NCBI GenBank assembly: GCA_963669315.1
Contig: OY770021.1
Coordinates: 1,860,001 to 1,924,000, forward strand
Direction: 5' to 3'
From: SZUA-547 sp963669315
Lineage (GTDB): Bacteria > Pseudomonadota > Alphaproteobacteria > Rhodobacterales > Rhodobacteraceae
Length of the DNA stretch: 64,000 nucleotides
The translations under genes were made by a program, and so were the position numbers. Under the pieces are notes generated by a model. It did no database searches, had not been told where the DNA came from, and was given only the letters and a program-made list of their open reading frames with translations. Positions 42,879 through 52,644 of the stretch are shown piece after piece (the first letter of the stretch is position 1; the number at the start of each line of letters is the position of its first letter).

Positions 42879-43763
42879 ATGCCAAGCCTCAAGGACCTTA
42901 AAAATCGGATCGACTCGGTCAAATCGACCCGGAAGATCACCAAGGCCATGCAGATGGTCGCGGCCGCCAAGCTGCGCCGGGCGCAGGAATCGGCCGAGGC
43001 CGCCCGCCCCTATGCGGAGCGGATGGAGGCCGTGCTGGGCAATCTCGCCCGCGCCGCCGCCAACAGCCCGACCGCGCCAAAGCTGCTTGCGGGCACGGGG
43101 TCGGACGCGGTTCATCTGCTGATCGTCGCCACGGCTGAGCGCGGCCTGTGCGGCGGGTTCAACTCCTCCATCGCGAAGCTGGCGAAGCAGGATGCGGACC
43201 GGCTGGCCGGAGAGGGCAAGACCGTCAAGATCCTGACCATCGGCAAGAAGGGCCGCGAGCAGCTGAAGCGGACCCATTCGGACTATTTCGTCGATCATGT
43301 GGATCTCTCGGAGGTCAAGAAACTCGGCTACGAGAACGCCCATGAGATTGGCGTCAACCTGCTGAAGCAGTTTGCGGCTGGCGAGTTCGACGTGGCGACG
43401 CTGTATTTCAGCAAATTCGTCTCGGTCATCGCCCAGACGCCGACCGCGCAGCAGCTGATCCCCGCCGTCTTCGAGCATGAGGGCGAGGAAAGCGACCGCG
43501 ACGCGGCCGTGTCCTATGAGTACGAGCCGACCGATACGGAAATTCTGGCCGATCTCTTGCCGCGCAACGTCTCGACGCAGGTCTTCAAGGGCTTGCTTGA
43601 GAATGCGGCGTCCGAGCAGGGCGCGCGCATGTCCGCGATGGACAACGCGACGCGCAACGCCGGCGAGATGATCGACAAGCTGACGATCGAATACAACCGT
43701 TCGCGCCAGGCCGCGATCACCAAGGAACTTATCGAGATCATCTCGGGCGCCGAAGCGCTCTGA
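42879..43763 (+). CDS. atpG: ATP synthase F1 gamma subunit
   Basis: 294 residues. It has the N-terminal helix MPSLKDLKNRIDSVKSTRKI followed by TKAMQMVAAAKLRRAQ, and the C-terminal helix SAMDNATRNAGEMIDKLTIEYN followed by RSRQAAITKELIEI. Together these form the central rotor coiled coil. GLCGGFNSS is conserved in the middle. Located between atpA and atpD with gaps of about 25 bases. Confidence 0.97.
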   Translation: MPSLKDLKNRIDSVKSTRKITKAMQMVAAAKLRRAQESAEAARPYAERMEAVLGNLARAAANSPTAPKLLAGTGSDAVHLLIVATAERGLCGGFNSSIAKLAKQDADRLAGEGKTVKILTIGKKGREQLKRTHSDYFVDHVDLSEVKKLGYENAHEIGVNLLKQFAAGEFDVATLYFSKFVSVIAQTPTAQQLIPAVFEHEGEESDRDAAVSYEYEPTDTEILADLLPRNVSTQVFKGLLENAASEQGARMSAMDNATRNAGEMIDKLTIEYNRSRQAAITKELIEIISGAEAL

Positions 43764-43787
43764 TCCGACGGAAGAGGAACCCCGCCC

Positions 43788-45212
<1,425 letters not shown>

Positions 45213-45236
45213 GGCTGAATACGGAGACTCGAAGCG

Positions 45237-45641
45237 ATGGCCGATGCGATCACATTTGAACTGGTGAGCCCTGAAAAGAAGCTCGCCAGCGCCGAGGCCC
45301 GGATGGTGGTTATTCCCGGTATGGAAGGCGATCTGGGCGCGATGCCCGATCACGCGCCTTTCCTGACCACGCTGCGCCCCGGCGTGGTGAAGGTGGAGAC
45401 GACCGGCGGTCAGACCGAAGAGTATGTCGTCACTGGCGGTTTCGCCGAAATCTCTGAAAACACCGCGTCGGTTCTGGCCGAAGAGGCGCTGGTACGCTCA
45501 GCGCTGACACGAGAGTATCTGGACGCCAAGATCGCCGAGGCGGAAGAGATTCTGGCCGTCGCCAAGGGCACCGAACGTTACACGGCCGCGGCCCAACGGC
45601 TGAACGATTTTCGTGGATTGGCGCAAGTTCTGGGGATCTGA
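45237..45641 (+). CDS. atpC: ATP synthase F1 epsilon subunit
   Basis: 134 residues. The N-terminal beta-sandwich has FELVSPEKKLASAEARMVV, PGMEGDLGAMPDHAPFLTTL, and YVVTGGFAEIS. The C-terminal helical hairpin is shorter than in E. coli. It couples rotation and can inhibit ATP hydrolysis. Last gene of the operon, followed 32 bases later by a terminator. Confidence 0.95.
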   Translation: MADAITFELVSPEKKLASAEARMVVIPGMEGDLGAMPDHAPFLTTLRPGVVKVETTGGQTEEYVVTGGFAEISENTASVLAEEALVRSALTREYLDAKIAEAEEILAVAKGTERYTAAAQRLNDFRGLAQVLGI

Positions 45642-45673
45642 TCCTCGGCGCGACTTTTTCAATGAGTTCGAAG

Positions 45674-45704
45674 CGCGGTTGGCGGGAATGTCAGCCGCGT
45701 TTTT
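45674..45704 (+). terminator. Intrinsic terminator of the atp operon
   Basis: 8-bp stem CGCGGTTG / CAGCCGCG (one G-U pair) with a 10-base loop, followed directly by TTTTT. Located 32 bases downstream of the atpC stop and before the convergent rppH gene. Confidence 0.85.
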
Positions 45705-45716
45705 CGTTGGGGCTGG

Positions 45717-46229
45717 CTATTGCGCGCCTGAATCCAACAGATCTCCGAACTCGCGGAACACCTCAGAGTAGACCTGCCGCTTGAACGGCACGATCTTGTC
45801 GATCAGCTCATTGGCTGGCATCCAGGCCCAGCAGCGAAATTCCGGGTCATTGGTCTCAATGTTCACATCCGAGTCGTCGCCTTCGAACCGCATGGCGAAC
45901 CATTTCTGCGTCTGTCCGCGATAGCGGCCTTTCCACAGCTTTCCGACCAGTTCGTGCGGCAGATCATAATCGATCCAGCCGGAATGCTCTCGCAACAGCG
46001 TGACTTTCGCAGCACGGACCGAGGTCTCCTCCTCCAGTTCGCGGAAGGCGGCGTCCAGCAAATCCTCGCCCTTGTCGACGCCGCCCTGCGGCATCTGCCA
46101 GGCAGGTTCGGGATTGTCGATCCGTTGCGCGGCGAACAGGCGACCCGACGGGTTGATCAGCGCGATCCCGACGCAGGGGCGATAGGGAAGCCGGTCGATC
46201 TGATCCGGCGTCGGCTTTTTGGTCATCAT
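45717..46229 (-). CDS. rppH: RNA pyrophosphohydrolase (Nudix)
   Basis: 170 residues of the RppH/IalA Nudix family, which removes pyrophosphate from mRNA 5' ends to start decay. N-terminal YRPCVGIALINPSGRLFAA and downstream PHELVGKLWKGRYRGQTQKW are family-specific. The Nudix box is GGVDKGEDLLDAAF followed by RELEEETSV: the Arg-Glu and Glu-Glu metal ligands are present, but the usual Gly near the end is Ser. Two adjacent ATG codons exist; either could start. It lies downstream of the ctpA gene on the same strand, separated by a hairpin. Confidence 0.92.
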   Translation of the reverse strand: MMTKKPTPDQIDRLPYRPCVGIALINPSGRLFAAQRIDNPEPAWQMPQGGVDKGEDLLDAAFRELEEETSVRAAKVTLLREHSGWIDYDLPHELVGKLWKGRYRGQTQKWFAMRFEGDDSDVNIETNDPEFRCWAWMPANELIDKIVPFKRQVYSEVFREFGDLLDSGAQ

Positions 46230-46244
46230 TCCACCCCTAACGGA

Positions 46245-46270
46245 AACGGGCGGCGATGGCGCCGCCCGTT
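46245..46270 (-). terminator. Strong hairpin between ctpA and rppH
   Basis: Perfect 11-bp stem AACGGGCGGCG / CGCCGCCCGTT with a 4-base loop. It lies after the ctpA stop and just before rppH on the minus strand. Read on minus the next bases are TCCGTTAGG, a poor U-tract; on plus a TTTTT follows 4 bases later. Most likely it ends the envC-ctpA transcript. Confidence 0.6.
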
Positions 46271-46291
46271 CTGGTTTTTGGTTACGCGAGA

Positions 46292-47620
46292 TCAGTTCCC
46301 GGCGGCGCCATAGACGGCAAGACCGGTCAGAAGGTCCAGCGCATAGGCAAGCTGCAGATCCTCGGACCGAAGCTTGGCGGTCGCTTCATGCCGTGCGCGC
46401 TCCTCCTCCAGCAACTTGCGCTCATCATCGCTGAGGTCGTTCTCCAGACTTCCGCGTAGATCCGCTTCTGACCGGCGACGACGGGCGGTGTCGTCCTCCT
46501 CTTCCGACGAGGCGATCTGCTGCTGTTCCACCAGAATGTCCGGTTCAATCCCCAACGCCTGAATCGAGCGGCCGGACGGGGTGTAGTAGCGCGATGTGGT
46601 CAGCCGGATCGCGCCTTCGCCCGACAGCGGCATGATGGTCTGGACCGATCCCTTGCCGAAGCTCTTGGCGCCGACGATGATCGCGCGGCGGTGATCCTGC
46701 AGCGCACCGGCGACGATCTCGGACGCAGACGCGGAGCCCTCGTTTATCAGAACGACCAATGGCTTGCCGTTGCTTAAATCGCCGGACTTGGCGTTGTGCC
46801 GCTCAGAATCCCGCGCATCGCGGCCTCGTGTCGAGACGATTTCGCCCTTCTCCAAAAACGCGTCCGAGACGGCAATCGCCTGGTTCAACAGTCCACCCGG
46901 ATTGTTTCTGAGGTCGATCACGAAGCCTTTGATGTTGTCGGCGCCCTCGGCTTCCTCTTCCAGCTTCTTTATGCCGTCGGCCAGGTTTTCGAAAGTTTGC
47001 TCGGTGAAGCTGGTGATGCGCACAACGCCGACATCGCCCTCCAGCCGGGTGCGGACCGCGCGAATCTTGATGGTCTCGCGCGTCAGCGTCACCTCAAATG
47101 GCTCGGGTTCGCCCTCTCGAAGGATAGTGACGGTCACATCGGTCTGCACCGGGCCGCGCATGCGGTCCACCGCATCCGACAGCGTCATGCCCAGCACGCT
47201 TTCATCCTCGATATGGGTGATGAAGTCGTTGGCCTGCAATCCGGCGCGGGCGGCGGGCGTGTCGTCGATCGGCGCGACCACCTTGACGAAGCCCTCCTCC
47301 ATGGTGACCTCGATGCCGAGGCCGCCAAACTCGCCGCGCGTCTGCACGCGCATGTCTTCGAAACCTTCCGGAGGAAGATAGCTGGAATGCGGGTCCAGAG
47401 AAGCCAGCATGCCGTTGATCGCAGATTCGATCAGATCGCGTTCATCGACCTCCTCTACATAGGCGGATCGAACGCGCTCAAAAATATCGCCGAACAGATC
47501 GAGTTGCTCATAGGTCGATCTTTCTCTCGCCTCTTGCGCCGACAGGGGCGCCGTCACCCACGCCGTCGCGACCACGCCCGCCAGCGCGCCGCCGACAATC
47601 GACAGAACCACTTTCTTCAT
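46292..47620 (-). CDS. ctpA: Carboxy-terminal processing protease (S41 family)
   Basis: 442 residues from MKKVVLSIVGGALAGV, a signal peptide or anchor. The order is N-terminal helical region, a PDZ domain (about 95-170: GGLGIEVTMEEGFVKVV), then the S41 protease with FVIDLRNNPGG, NEGSASASEIVAGAL (Ser298) and GAKSFGKGSVQ (Lys323), the Ser/Lys dyad. It cleaves periplasmic substrates at their C-termini. The charged tail EEEDDTARRRRSEAD is unusual but not unknown. Overlaps the envC-like stop by ATGA, so it is translationally coupled. Confidence 0.95.
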   Translation of the reverse strand: MKKVVLSIVGGALAGVVATAWVTAPLSAQEARERSTYEQLDLFGDIFERVRSAYVEEVDERDLIESAINGMLASLDPHSSYLPPEGFEDMRVQTRGEFGGLGIEVTMEEGFVKVVAPIDDTPAARAGLQANDFITHIEDESVLGMTLSDAVDRMRGPVQTDVTVTILREGEPEPFEVTLTRETIKIRAVRTRLEGDVGVVRITSFTEQTFENLADGIKKLEEEAEGADNIKGFVIDLRNNPGGLLNQAIAVSDAFLEKGEIVSTRGRDARDSERHNAKSGDLSNGKPLVVLINEGSASASEIVAGALQDHRRAIIVGAKSFGKGSVQTIMPLSGEGAIRLTTSRYYTPSGRSIQALGIEPDILVEQQQIASSEEEDDTARRRRSEADLRGSLENDLSDDERKLLEEERARHEATAKLRSEDLQLAYALDLLTGLAVYGAAGN

Positions 47621-48789
47621 AAACTGCTTACCTTCTCTTCGGATCGAAGCCACGGATCTGGGTCCGTCGGCTTTCCGTTCTCTCTTACTTCCATATAGAG
47701 CATAACGCCCGCCGCGTCCGGTCCCGTGTCCGATTTTGGGTCGATTTGCTGCTCGTCGCCAGCGATCGCCGTCAATTCGACCAAAAACTCCTCGTTTGGC
47801 GTCATCGGGCCGTCGAGACGGCCGATCACATCTCCCGCGTTGACCTCATCGCCGACCCCGCGCGACAGGCCAGCCAACCCGCCAAGTACAATCAGATAGC
47901 CTGTTTCCGGCTCCAGAATGATCACATTTCTGAGCTTGCGAAAGGGGCCGGCGAACAGAATCTCGCCCGACCACGGGGCCAACACGGCTCTGTGGGCCGA
48001 TCCCTGCAGCCACAATCCCGTTTTGGGCGCGCCCGATCGCGAGCCCTTTGGAGCCGATCCGAACCTGGCGAGGCGCCTGTATTCGTTGAGCGGCGGCGTC
48101 AATGCGCCCCGGATGTCACCGAAAGTCGGAGTTGCGTCAGGATCGGGCGCTGCTTGGTGCAATGCGCTCTCGAACGCCTCGGCCGCGGTCACGGCGCGGG
48201 CCAACGCCTCGGCCTCAAGCGCCGCGCCCGCCTTGTCTTCCGCGGCGGTCAGATCTTCGCGCCGGGCCGCAAGTTCCGTCTCCAGATCCGCGCGTAGCGC
48301 CGCGAGTTCGGCGGCGGACGCCCTCAACTTCTCCCGCGCCATTTCGCCATTCGCCCGCAACTCCGCGATATCCCGTACGGCGGCCTCCGCGCCGCGGGCC
48401 TCCTCAATCAGCGCCGGGCCGATCCGCTCCATCAGCGTCGCGGCCCGCGCAGCCGCCAAAGGTGCGTCGGGATGGGCCAAAATCGCAGGCGCAGGCGCCC
48501 GGGACAGGGCGGCGAGCGCCGCCAGAAGCTGGCGCAATCGCCCGCGCTTCGCCTCCAACGCATCCCAGGCCGCCGCTTCCTCGGCGGCGAGCTGCGCCAA
48601 CTGGCCAGTCAATGTCGTGAGTTCGCGCTCGATTTCGCTCGCCTCGCGGGCGTCCGCCGTCAATTCGGCGGCGATGCGGTCCGCTTCGCGCGACAAGCGC
48701 TCCACCCGGCCCTGCAGCTCCTCTGCGCCTTCGGCCGGCGCAAGCGACGCGGCCAGCAACGCCGCTGCGAGAGGGTGAGCCTTGAGCAT
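47617..48789 (-). CDS. EnvC-like murein hydrolase activator (degenerate M23 domain)
   Basis: 390 residues from MLKAHPLAAALLAASLAP, a signal peptide. A long Ala/Glu/Arg-rich coiled coil (about 25-210) is followed by a C-terminal LytM/M23-like domain (about 270-390). Where active M23 peptidases have H-x-x-x-D and H-x-H zinc ligands, this sequence has WSGEILFAGPFRKLRNV and YLIVLGGLAGL, so it is probably a non-catalytic EnvC-type activator of amidases at the septum. Sits between gpmI and ctpA, the conserved alphaproteobacterial order. Confidence 0.88.
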   Translation of the reverse strand: MLKAHPLAAALLAASLAPAEGAEELQGRVERLSREADRIAAELTADAREASEIERELTTLTGQLAQLAAEEAAAWDALEAKRGRLRQLLAALAALSRAPAPAILAHPDAPLAAARAATLMERIGPALIEEARGAEAAVRDIAELRANGEMAREKLRASAAELAALRADLETELAARREDLTAAEDKAGAALEAEALARAVTAAEAFESALHQAAPDPDATPTFGDIRGALTPPLNEYRRLARFGSAPKGSRSGAPKTGLWLQGSAHRAVLAPWSGEILFAGPFRKLRNVIILEPETGYLIVLGGLAGLSRGVGDEVNAGDVIGRLDGPMTPNEEFLVELTAIAGDEQQIDPKSDTGPDAAGVMLYMEVRENGKPTDPDPWLRSEEKVSSL

Positions 48790-48797
48790 CCTCGGCG

Positions 48798-50360
48798 TCA
48801 GTCCGATCCGATAAGAAGTGAAAGCCCGGTCATCTCTGGAGGTTGCGGCAGCCCCATCAGCGCCAGCGCGGTGGGGGCGAGATCGGCCAGACGTCCGCCT
48901 TCGCGCAGCTTGGCCGGCCAATTGGCGCGGCCGCCCTGATAGACCATCACTGGCACGGGCAGAGTGGTGTGCGCGGTGTGCGGGCCGCCGGTCTCAGGAT
49001 CGACCATCATTTCGCAATTGCCGTGATCGGCGGTGACGATGATTGCGCCGCCCACATCGTCCAGAGCGCCAAGCGCCCGACCGAGGCCCTGATCGACGGC
49101 CTCGCAAGCCTTGACGGCGGCGCCAACATCGCCCGTGTGGCCGACCATGTCCGGATTGGCGAAATTCACCACGATCAGATCATGGGCCTGACCGCGGATC
49201 GCGCCGACCAGCTGGTCCGCGACTTCTTCGGCCGACATTTCCGGCTTCAGGTCATAGGTCTTCACCTTCGGGCTGGGGGCCATATAGCGGTCCTCGCCCG
49301 CATAGGGATCCTCGACGCCGCCATTCAGAAAGAAAGTGACATGTGGATATTTTTCGGTTTCCGCCAGCCGCAACTGGGTCTTCCCCTGAGCGGCGACCCA
49401 TTCGCCCAGCGTGTTGATGATCTCTTCAGGAGGAAACAGCATCGACATATACCGGTCGTGGCGGGAGGAGTAGGAGACCATGCCTGAAAGCGCGGCGAAA
49501 TCCGGCCGGGCGGAGGCGTCGAACCCGTCGAAATCGGCGTCGCCGAGCGCGGCGAGAATCTCGCGCGCCCGGTCGGCGCGGAAATTGGCGAAGAAAACGC
49601 CGTCGCCGTCTTTCGCGCCCGCATAGTCACCGATCACCGTCGGTGAGACGAATTCGTCGGTTTCGTCCCGCGCATAGGCGTCCGAGATTGCGTGTTCCGC
49701 ATGTTCGGCGCGTTCGCCCTTGGCGCTCACGATCACGTTGAAAGCGGCGGAGACGCGCTCCCACCGATTATCCCGATCCATGGCGAAGAACCGCCCGGTG
49801 ATGGTGGCGAGCTGCGCGCCCGGCGCGTCCGAGATGGCGTCCTCGAAGGTCGCCAGATAGCCGCGCGCGCTTTTGGGCGGCGTGTCGCGCCCATCCAGAA
49901 AAGCGTGAATGGCGACAGGGACGCCCGCGGCCGCGATAACCTTCGCTGTCTCGGCGATATGCCGCTGGTGGGAATGCACGCCGCCAGGGCTGAGCAGACC
50001 CATGAGATGCGCGGTCCCCCCGGTCTCTTTCAAACGGAAGATAAATGCCTGAAACGTCTCATTCGTCGCGAAGTCTCCATCGGCGATGGCGCGGTCGATC
50101 TTGGGCAGGTCCATCCACACCACCCGGCCGGCGCCGATATTGGTGTGCCCGACTTCGGAATTGCCCATCTGCCCGGGGGGCAGGCCGACATCCTTGCCGC
50201 TGGTCTTCAGCGTCGCGCGCGGCGCGGTATTCCACAATCGGTCGAAATTCGGCGTCGCCGCCAGGGCGACCGCATTGTGTTCGGAATAGGGGTTCAACCC
50301 CCAGCCATCGAGAATGCAAAGCACGACGGGCTTTGGCGCGCCGGAGGTCTGATCCGCCAT
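48798..50360 (-). CDS. gpmI: 2,3-bisphosphoglycerate-independent phosphoglycerate mutase
   Basis: 520 residues of the alkaline-phosphatase-fold mutase that interconverts 3- and 2-phosphoglycerate. Metal and catalytic motifs visible are CILDGWG (Asp19), GQMGNSEVGHTNIGAGR (Ser68, the phospho-intermediate), FLDGRDTPP and VTADHGNCE. A 32-base sequence containing a duplicated ribosome-binding site precedes the start codon. It is 8 bases upstream of the envC-like gene. Confidence 0.96.
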   Translation of the reverse strand: MADQTSGAPKPVVLCILDGWGLNPYSEHNAVALAATPNFDRLWNTAPRATLKTSGKDVGLPPGQMGNSEVGHTNIGAGRVVWMDLPKIDRAIADGDFATNETFQAFIFRLKETGGTAHLMGLLSPGGVHSHQRHIAETAKVIAAAGVPVAIHAFLDGRDTPPKSARGYLATFEDAISDAPGAQLATITGRFFAMDRDNRWERVSAAFNVIVSAKGERAEHAEHAISDAYARDETDEFVSPTVIGDYAGAKDGDGVFFANFRADRAREILAALGDADFDGFDASARPDFAALSGMVSYSSRHDRYMSMLFPPEEIINTLGEWVAAQGKTQLRLAETEKYPHVTFFLNGGVEDPYAGEDRYMAPSPKVKTYDLKPEMSAEEVADQLVGAIRGQAHDLIVVNFANPDMVGHTGDVGAAVKACEAVDQGLGRALGALDDVGGAIIVTADHGNCEMMVDPETGGPHTAHTTLPVPVMVYQGGRANWPAKLREGGRLADLAPTALALMGLPQPPEMTGLSLLIGSD

Positions 50361-50391
50361 TTCGGTCCCTTGAACTACGTTTCGGTCCCTT
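50360..50391 (-). repeat. Duplicated ribosome-binding segment before gpmI
   Basis: Two copies of AAGGGACCGAAA (minus strand) 20 bases apart. In the copy next to the gene the sequence continues to the ATG start, in the other to ACG. It looks like a short tandem duplication of the ribosome-binding site in which the extra start codon is absent or mutated. Confidence 0.7.
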
Positions 50392-50419
50392 AGACTAACG
50401 AGGGTTCGGCGGAGAATAG

Positions 50420-50452
50420 GCCGCCCGTTCTGATGGGTCCAGAGCGGGCGGC
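50420..50452 (-). terminator. Terminator-like hairpin after rlmH
   Basis: 13-bp stem with one G-U pair (left arm GCCGCCCGTTCTG, right arm CAGAGCGGGCGGC) and a 7-base loop, 28 bases downstream of the rlmH stop. There is no long T-run. It probably separates rsfS-rlmH from gpmI transcription. Confidence 0.55.
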
Positions 50453-50480
50453 GCGCCTGACGATACGCGTGGAGAATTCG

Positions 50481-50951
50481 TCAGACGCGGTGATAGGGCG
50501 ATCCGGCCAGGATCGAAGTGGCGCGATAAAGCTGCTCGGCCAGCATCACGCGCGCCAGCATGTGCGGCCAGACCATGCGCCCGAGCGAGAGCTTCACATC
50601 GGCGCGGTCCAGCACGGCTTTCCCATGCCCATCCGCGCCGCCGATCATCAGGCAAGCTTCCGGCCGGCCCTCGTCGCGCAAGCGGCCGAGAAGATTCGCA
50701 AATTCCGGAGAGGAAAGGGTCTTGCCGCGCTCATCCAGCGCGATCGCGGCGGCTCCGGCCGGGATGTGAGAGAGCAACAACTCCGCCTCGGCGTCTTTAC
50801 CCCGGCGGCGCTTGTCCTCCACCTCGACCACGCGCGCCGGTCCCAGCGCCGGCGGCCGTCCCGTGGCGTCGACCCGTTTCAGATAATCATCGACAAGAAG
50901 CTTTTCGGGGCCGCTCCGCAAGCGGCCCACGGCGAGTATTGAGAGTTTCAA
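50481..50951 (-). CDS. rlmH: 23S rRNA pseudouridine-1915 N3-methyltransferase
   Basis: 156 residues, the usual RlmH length, from a TTG start (LKLSILAVGRLRSGPE). The in-frame ATG at 51020 would lie inside rsfS. The SPOUT-fold motifs ALDERGKTLSSPEFA, LMIGGADGH and the C-terminal HMLARVMLAEQLYRA are present. It methylates pseudouridine 1915 in helix 69 of 23S rRNA. 20 bases downstream of rsfS, the usual partner. Confidence 0.93.
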   Translation of the reverse strand: MKLSILAVGRLRSGPEKLLVDDYLKRVDATGRPPALGPARVVEVEDKRRRGKDAEAELLLSHIPAGAAAIALDERGKTLSSPEFANLLGRLRDEGRPEACLMIGGADGHGKAVLDRADVKLSLGRMVWPHMLARVMLAEQLYRATSILAGSPYHRV

Positions 50952-50971
50952 AGCTGCGTTCAGCCCGGCGG

Positions 50972-51349
50972 TCAGGCCGAACCGACGGTCCTTGCGCCAA
51001 GATCCGGCGAGGTCATCCACATCTTCTCAAGCTGATAGAAGTCGCGGACCTCAGGGCGGAACACGTGGACGATCACGTCACCCGCGTCGATCAGCACCCA
51101 GTCGCCGGCCTCCTTGCCCTCGACGCGCGTTTTGGCGCCCGACGCCTTGATGCGCTCGACCAGCTTCTCGGAAATGGACGCCACCTGTCGCGCAGACCGG
51201 CCCGAGGCGATGACCATATGGTCGGCCACGGTCGTCTTGCCACGCAGATCGATGGACGAGACCTCTTCGGCCTTGTCCTGGTCCAGCGAGTCTAGAATGA
51301 GGGATAGGAGAGCTTTGCTCTCAGTTTCGTCGGTTGTCCCGGCGGTCAT
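50972..51349 (-). CDS. rsfS: Ribosome silencing factor RsfS
   Basis: About 125 residues from the ATG at 51349. The family motifs are ILDSLDQDKAEEV, IDLRGKTTVADHMVIASGRS, ARQVASISEKL, GDWVLIDAGDVIVHVF and YQLEKMW. RsfS binds L14 and blocks subunit joining in stationary phase. The only strong Shine-Dalgarno (AAGGAGG at 51416-51422) lies further upstream. The in-frame codons at a suitable distance are ATA, ATT and CTG, so the true start may be a non-canonical codon at 51406-51412, giving about 19 more residues. Precedes rlmH. Confidence 0.88.
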   Translation of the reverse strand: MTAGTTDETESKALLSLILDSLDQDKAEEVSSIDLRGKTTVADHMVIASGRSARQVASISEKLVERIKASGAKTRVEGKEAGDWVLIDAGDVIVHVFRPEVRDFYQLEKMWMTSPDLGARTVGSA

Positions 51350-51526
51350 GGCCGGGGCCCCAACGTTCGGAGCGGACGGGCCGCTCGCCTGCGTTCTGTC
51401 AGTCAGAATTATGGTCCTCCTTAAAGGGCGGCGGAGCCATGGAACGCGAAAGCAGCTCCGGATACCGCCCGTGCACTGCACCATATGGTAAGCGTGCGAC
51501 GGAATTTTAACAAGATGGGGGCGGGT

Positions 51527-51550
51527 TGCGGCGCGACTCGACGCGCCGCA
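51527..51550 (-). terminator. Hairpin downstream of ilvE
   Basis: Perfect 9-bp stem TGCGGCGCG / CGCGCCGCA with a 6-base loop, 30 bases after the ilvE stop on the minus strand. No T-run, so it may be an mRNA 3'-end stabiliser or a weak terminator. Confidence 0.4.
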
Positions 51551-51580
51551 GGCCGTTGCGGATAGGTGACAGGGAGTGCT

Positions 51581-52459
51581 CTACCTGTTCCCGCGCACCA
51601 GCTTTTCGTAATCCTCGGCGATGTTGCGGGTCAGCGCGCCGACCTCGAACTGATAGTCGCCGATCTGGCCCACGGGCGTGACCTCGGCGGCGGTGCCGGT
51701 CAGCCAGCACTGCTCGAAATCCGCCATCTCCTCCGGCATGATATGGCGTTCGACCACCTCGACGCCGCGCTCCTTGACCAGCCCGATAACGGTCTGGCGA
51801 GTAATGCCGTTCAGGAAGCAATCGGCCAATGGCGTGTTCACGGCGCCGTCCTTGACGAAGAAGACGTTGGCGCCCGTCGCCTCCGCAATATAGCCGCGAT
51901 AGTCCATCATCAGCGCGTCCGAGCAACCGTTCGCCTCCGCCGAATGTTTGGACATGGTGCAGATCATGTAGAGACCGGCGGCCTTGGCGTGACTCGGGAT
52001 CGTCTCCGGGCTTGGGCGCTTCCATTTTGAGATGTCGAGCTTGGCGCCCTTCATCTTGGCGTCGCCGTAATAGGCGCCCCACCCCCAGACCGCGATCGCC
52101 AGCCGGATCGGGTTGTTCAGCGAGGAGACCCCCATATCCGGGCCTGCGCCGCGCCAGGCGATGGCGCGGATATAGGCGTCGGTCAGGTCGTTGGCCTTCA
52201 GCGTCTCCATCTTGGCGGCCTCGATCTGATCGACCGTCCACGGGATCGGCATGTCCAGAGAGGCGCCCGAGTCGAGCAGGCGCTGGGAGTGCTCGCGGCT
52301 CTTGAAAATCTTGCCGCCATAGGCGCGCTCGCCCTCGAACACGGCCGAGGCGTAATGCAGCGCATGGGTCAGTACATGAGTAGTGGCGCTGCGCCACTCG
52401 ACCAACTCGCCATCCATCCAGATCCAGCCGTCGCGGTCATGATACCCTTGGTCCGCCAT
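51581..52459 (-). CDS. ilvE: Branched-chain amino acid aminotransferase
   Basis: 292 residues of fold-type IV PLP enzymes from MADQGYHDRDGWIWMDGELV, with GGGAG 8 bases upstream. An upstream ATG adds 48 residues overlapping the petP promoter region and was rejected. The PLP lysine is K159 in SHAKAAGLYM. Other motifs are THALHYASAVFEGERAY, EATGANVFFV, LNGITRQTVIGL and TGTAAEVTPVG. It performs the last step of Val/Leu/Ile synthesis. Divergent from petP-petR, the arrangement seen in Rhodobacter. Confidence 0.94.
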   Translation of the reverse strand: MADQGYHDRDGWIWMDGELVEWRSATTHVLTHALHYASAVFEGERAYGGKIFKSREHSQRLLDSGASLDMPIPWTVDQIEAAKMETLKANDLTDAYIRAIAWRGAGPDMGVSSLNNPIRLAIAVWGWGAYYGDAKMKGAKLDISKWKRPSPETIPSHAKAAGLYMICTMSKHSAEANGCSDALMMDYRGYIAEATGANVFFVKDGAVNTPLADCFLNGITRQTVIGLVKERGVEVVERHIMPEEMADFEQCWLTGTAAEVTPVGQIGDYQFEVGALTRNIAEDYEKLVRGNR

Positions 52460-52644
52460 ACGTCTCGCTCCCACATTCGTCGTCGTCGCGTAATACGGAT
52501 CGCGACTCAATCTGTCCCAGAATTCCTCGTACGCGACAGGAAACTGCGCGCCATAGTGACGGCGGGTAACATTCCGCTTGAGGTATGTCAACAACGCTGA
52601 CATAAACTGTGAGCGAATTGCTTTGGACCGTCAGGGAGGCTGCC

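Noticed and set aside
49011..49023. TTCGCAATTGCCG similar to the sdhC/mdh palindrome
   Set aside because: Lies inside the gpmI coding sequence and only one half matches.
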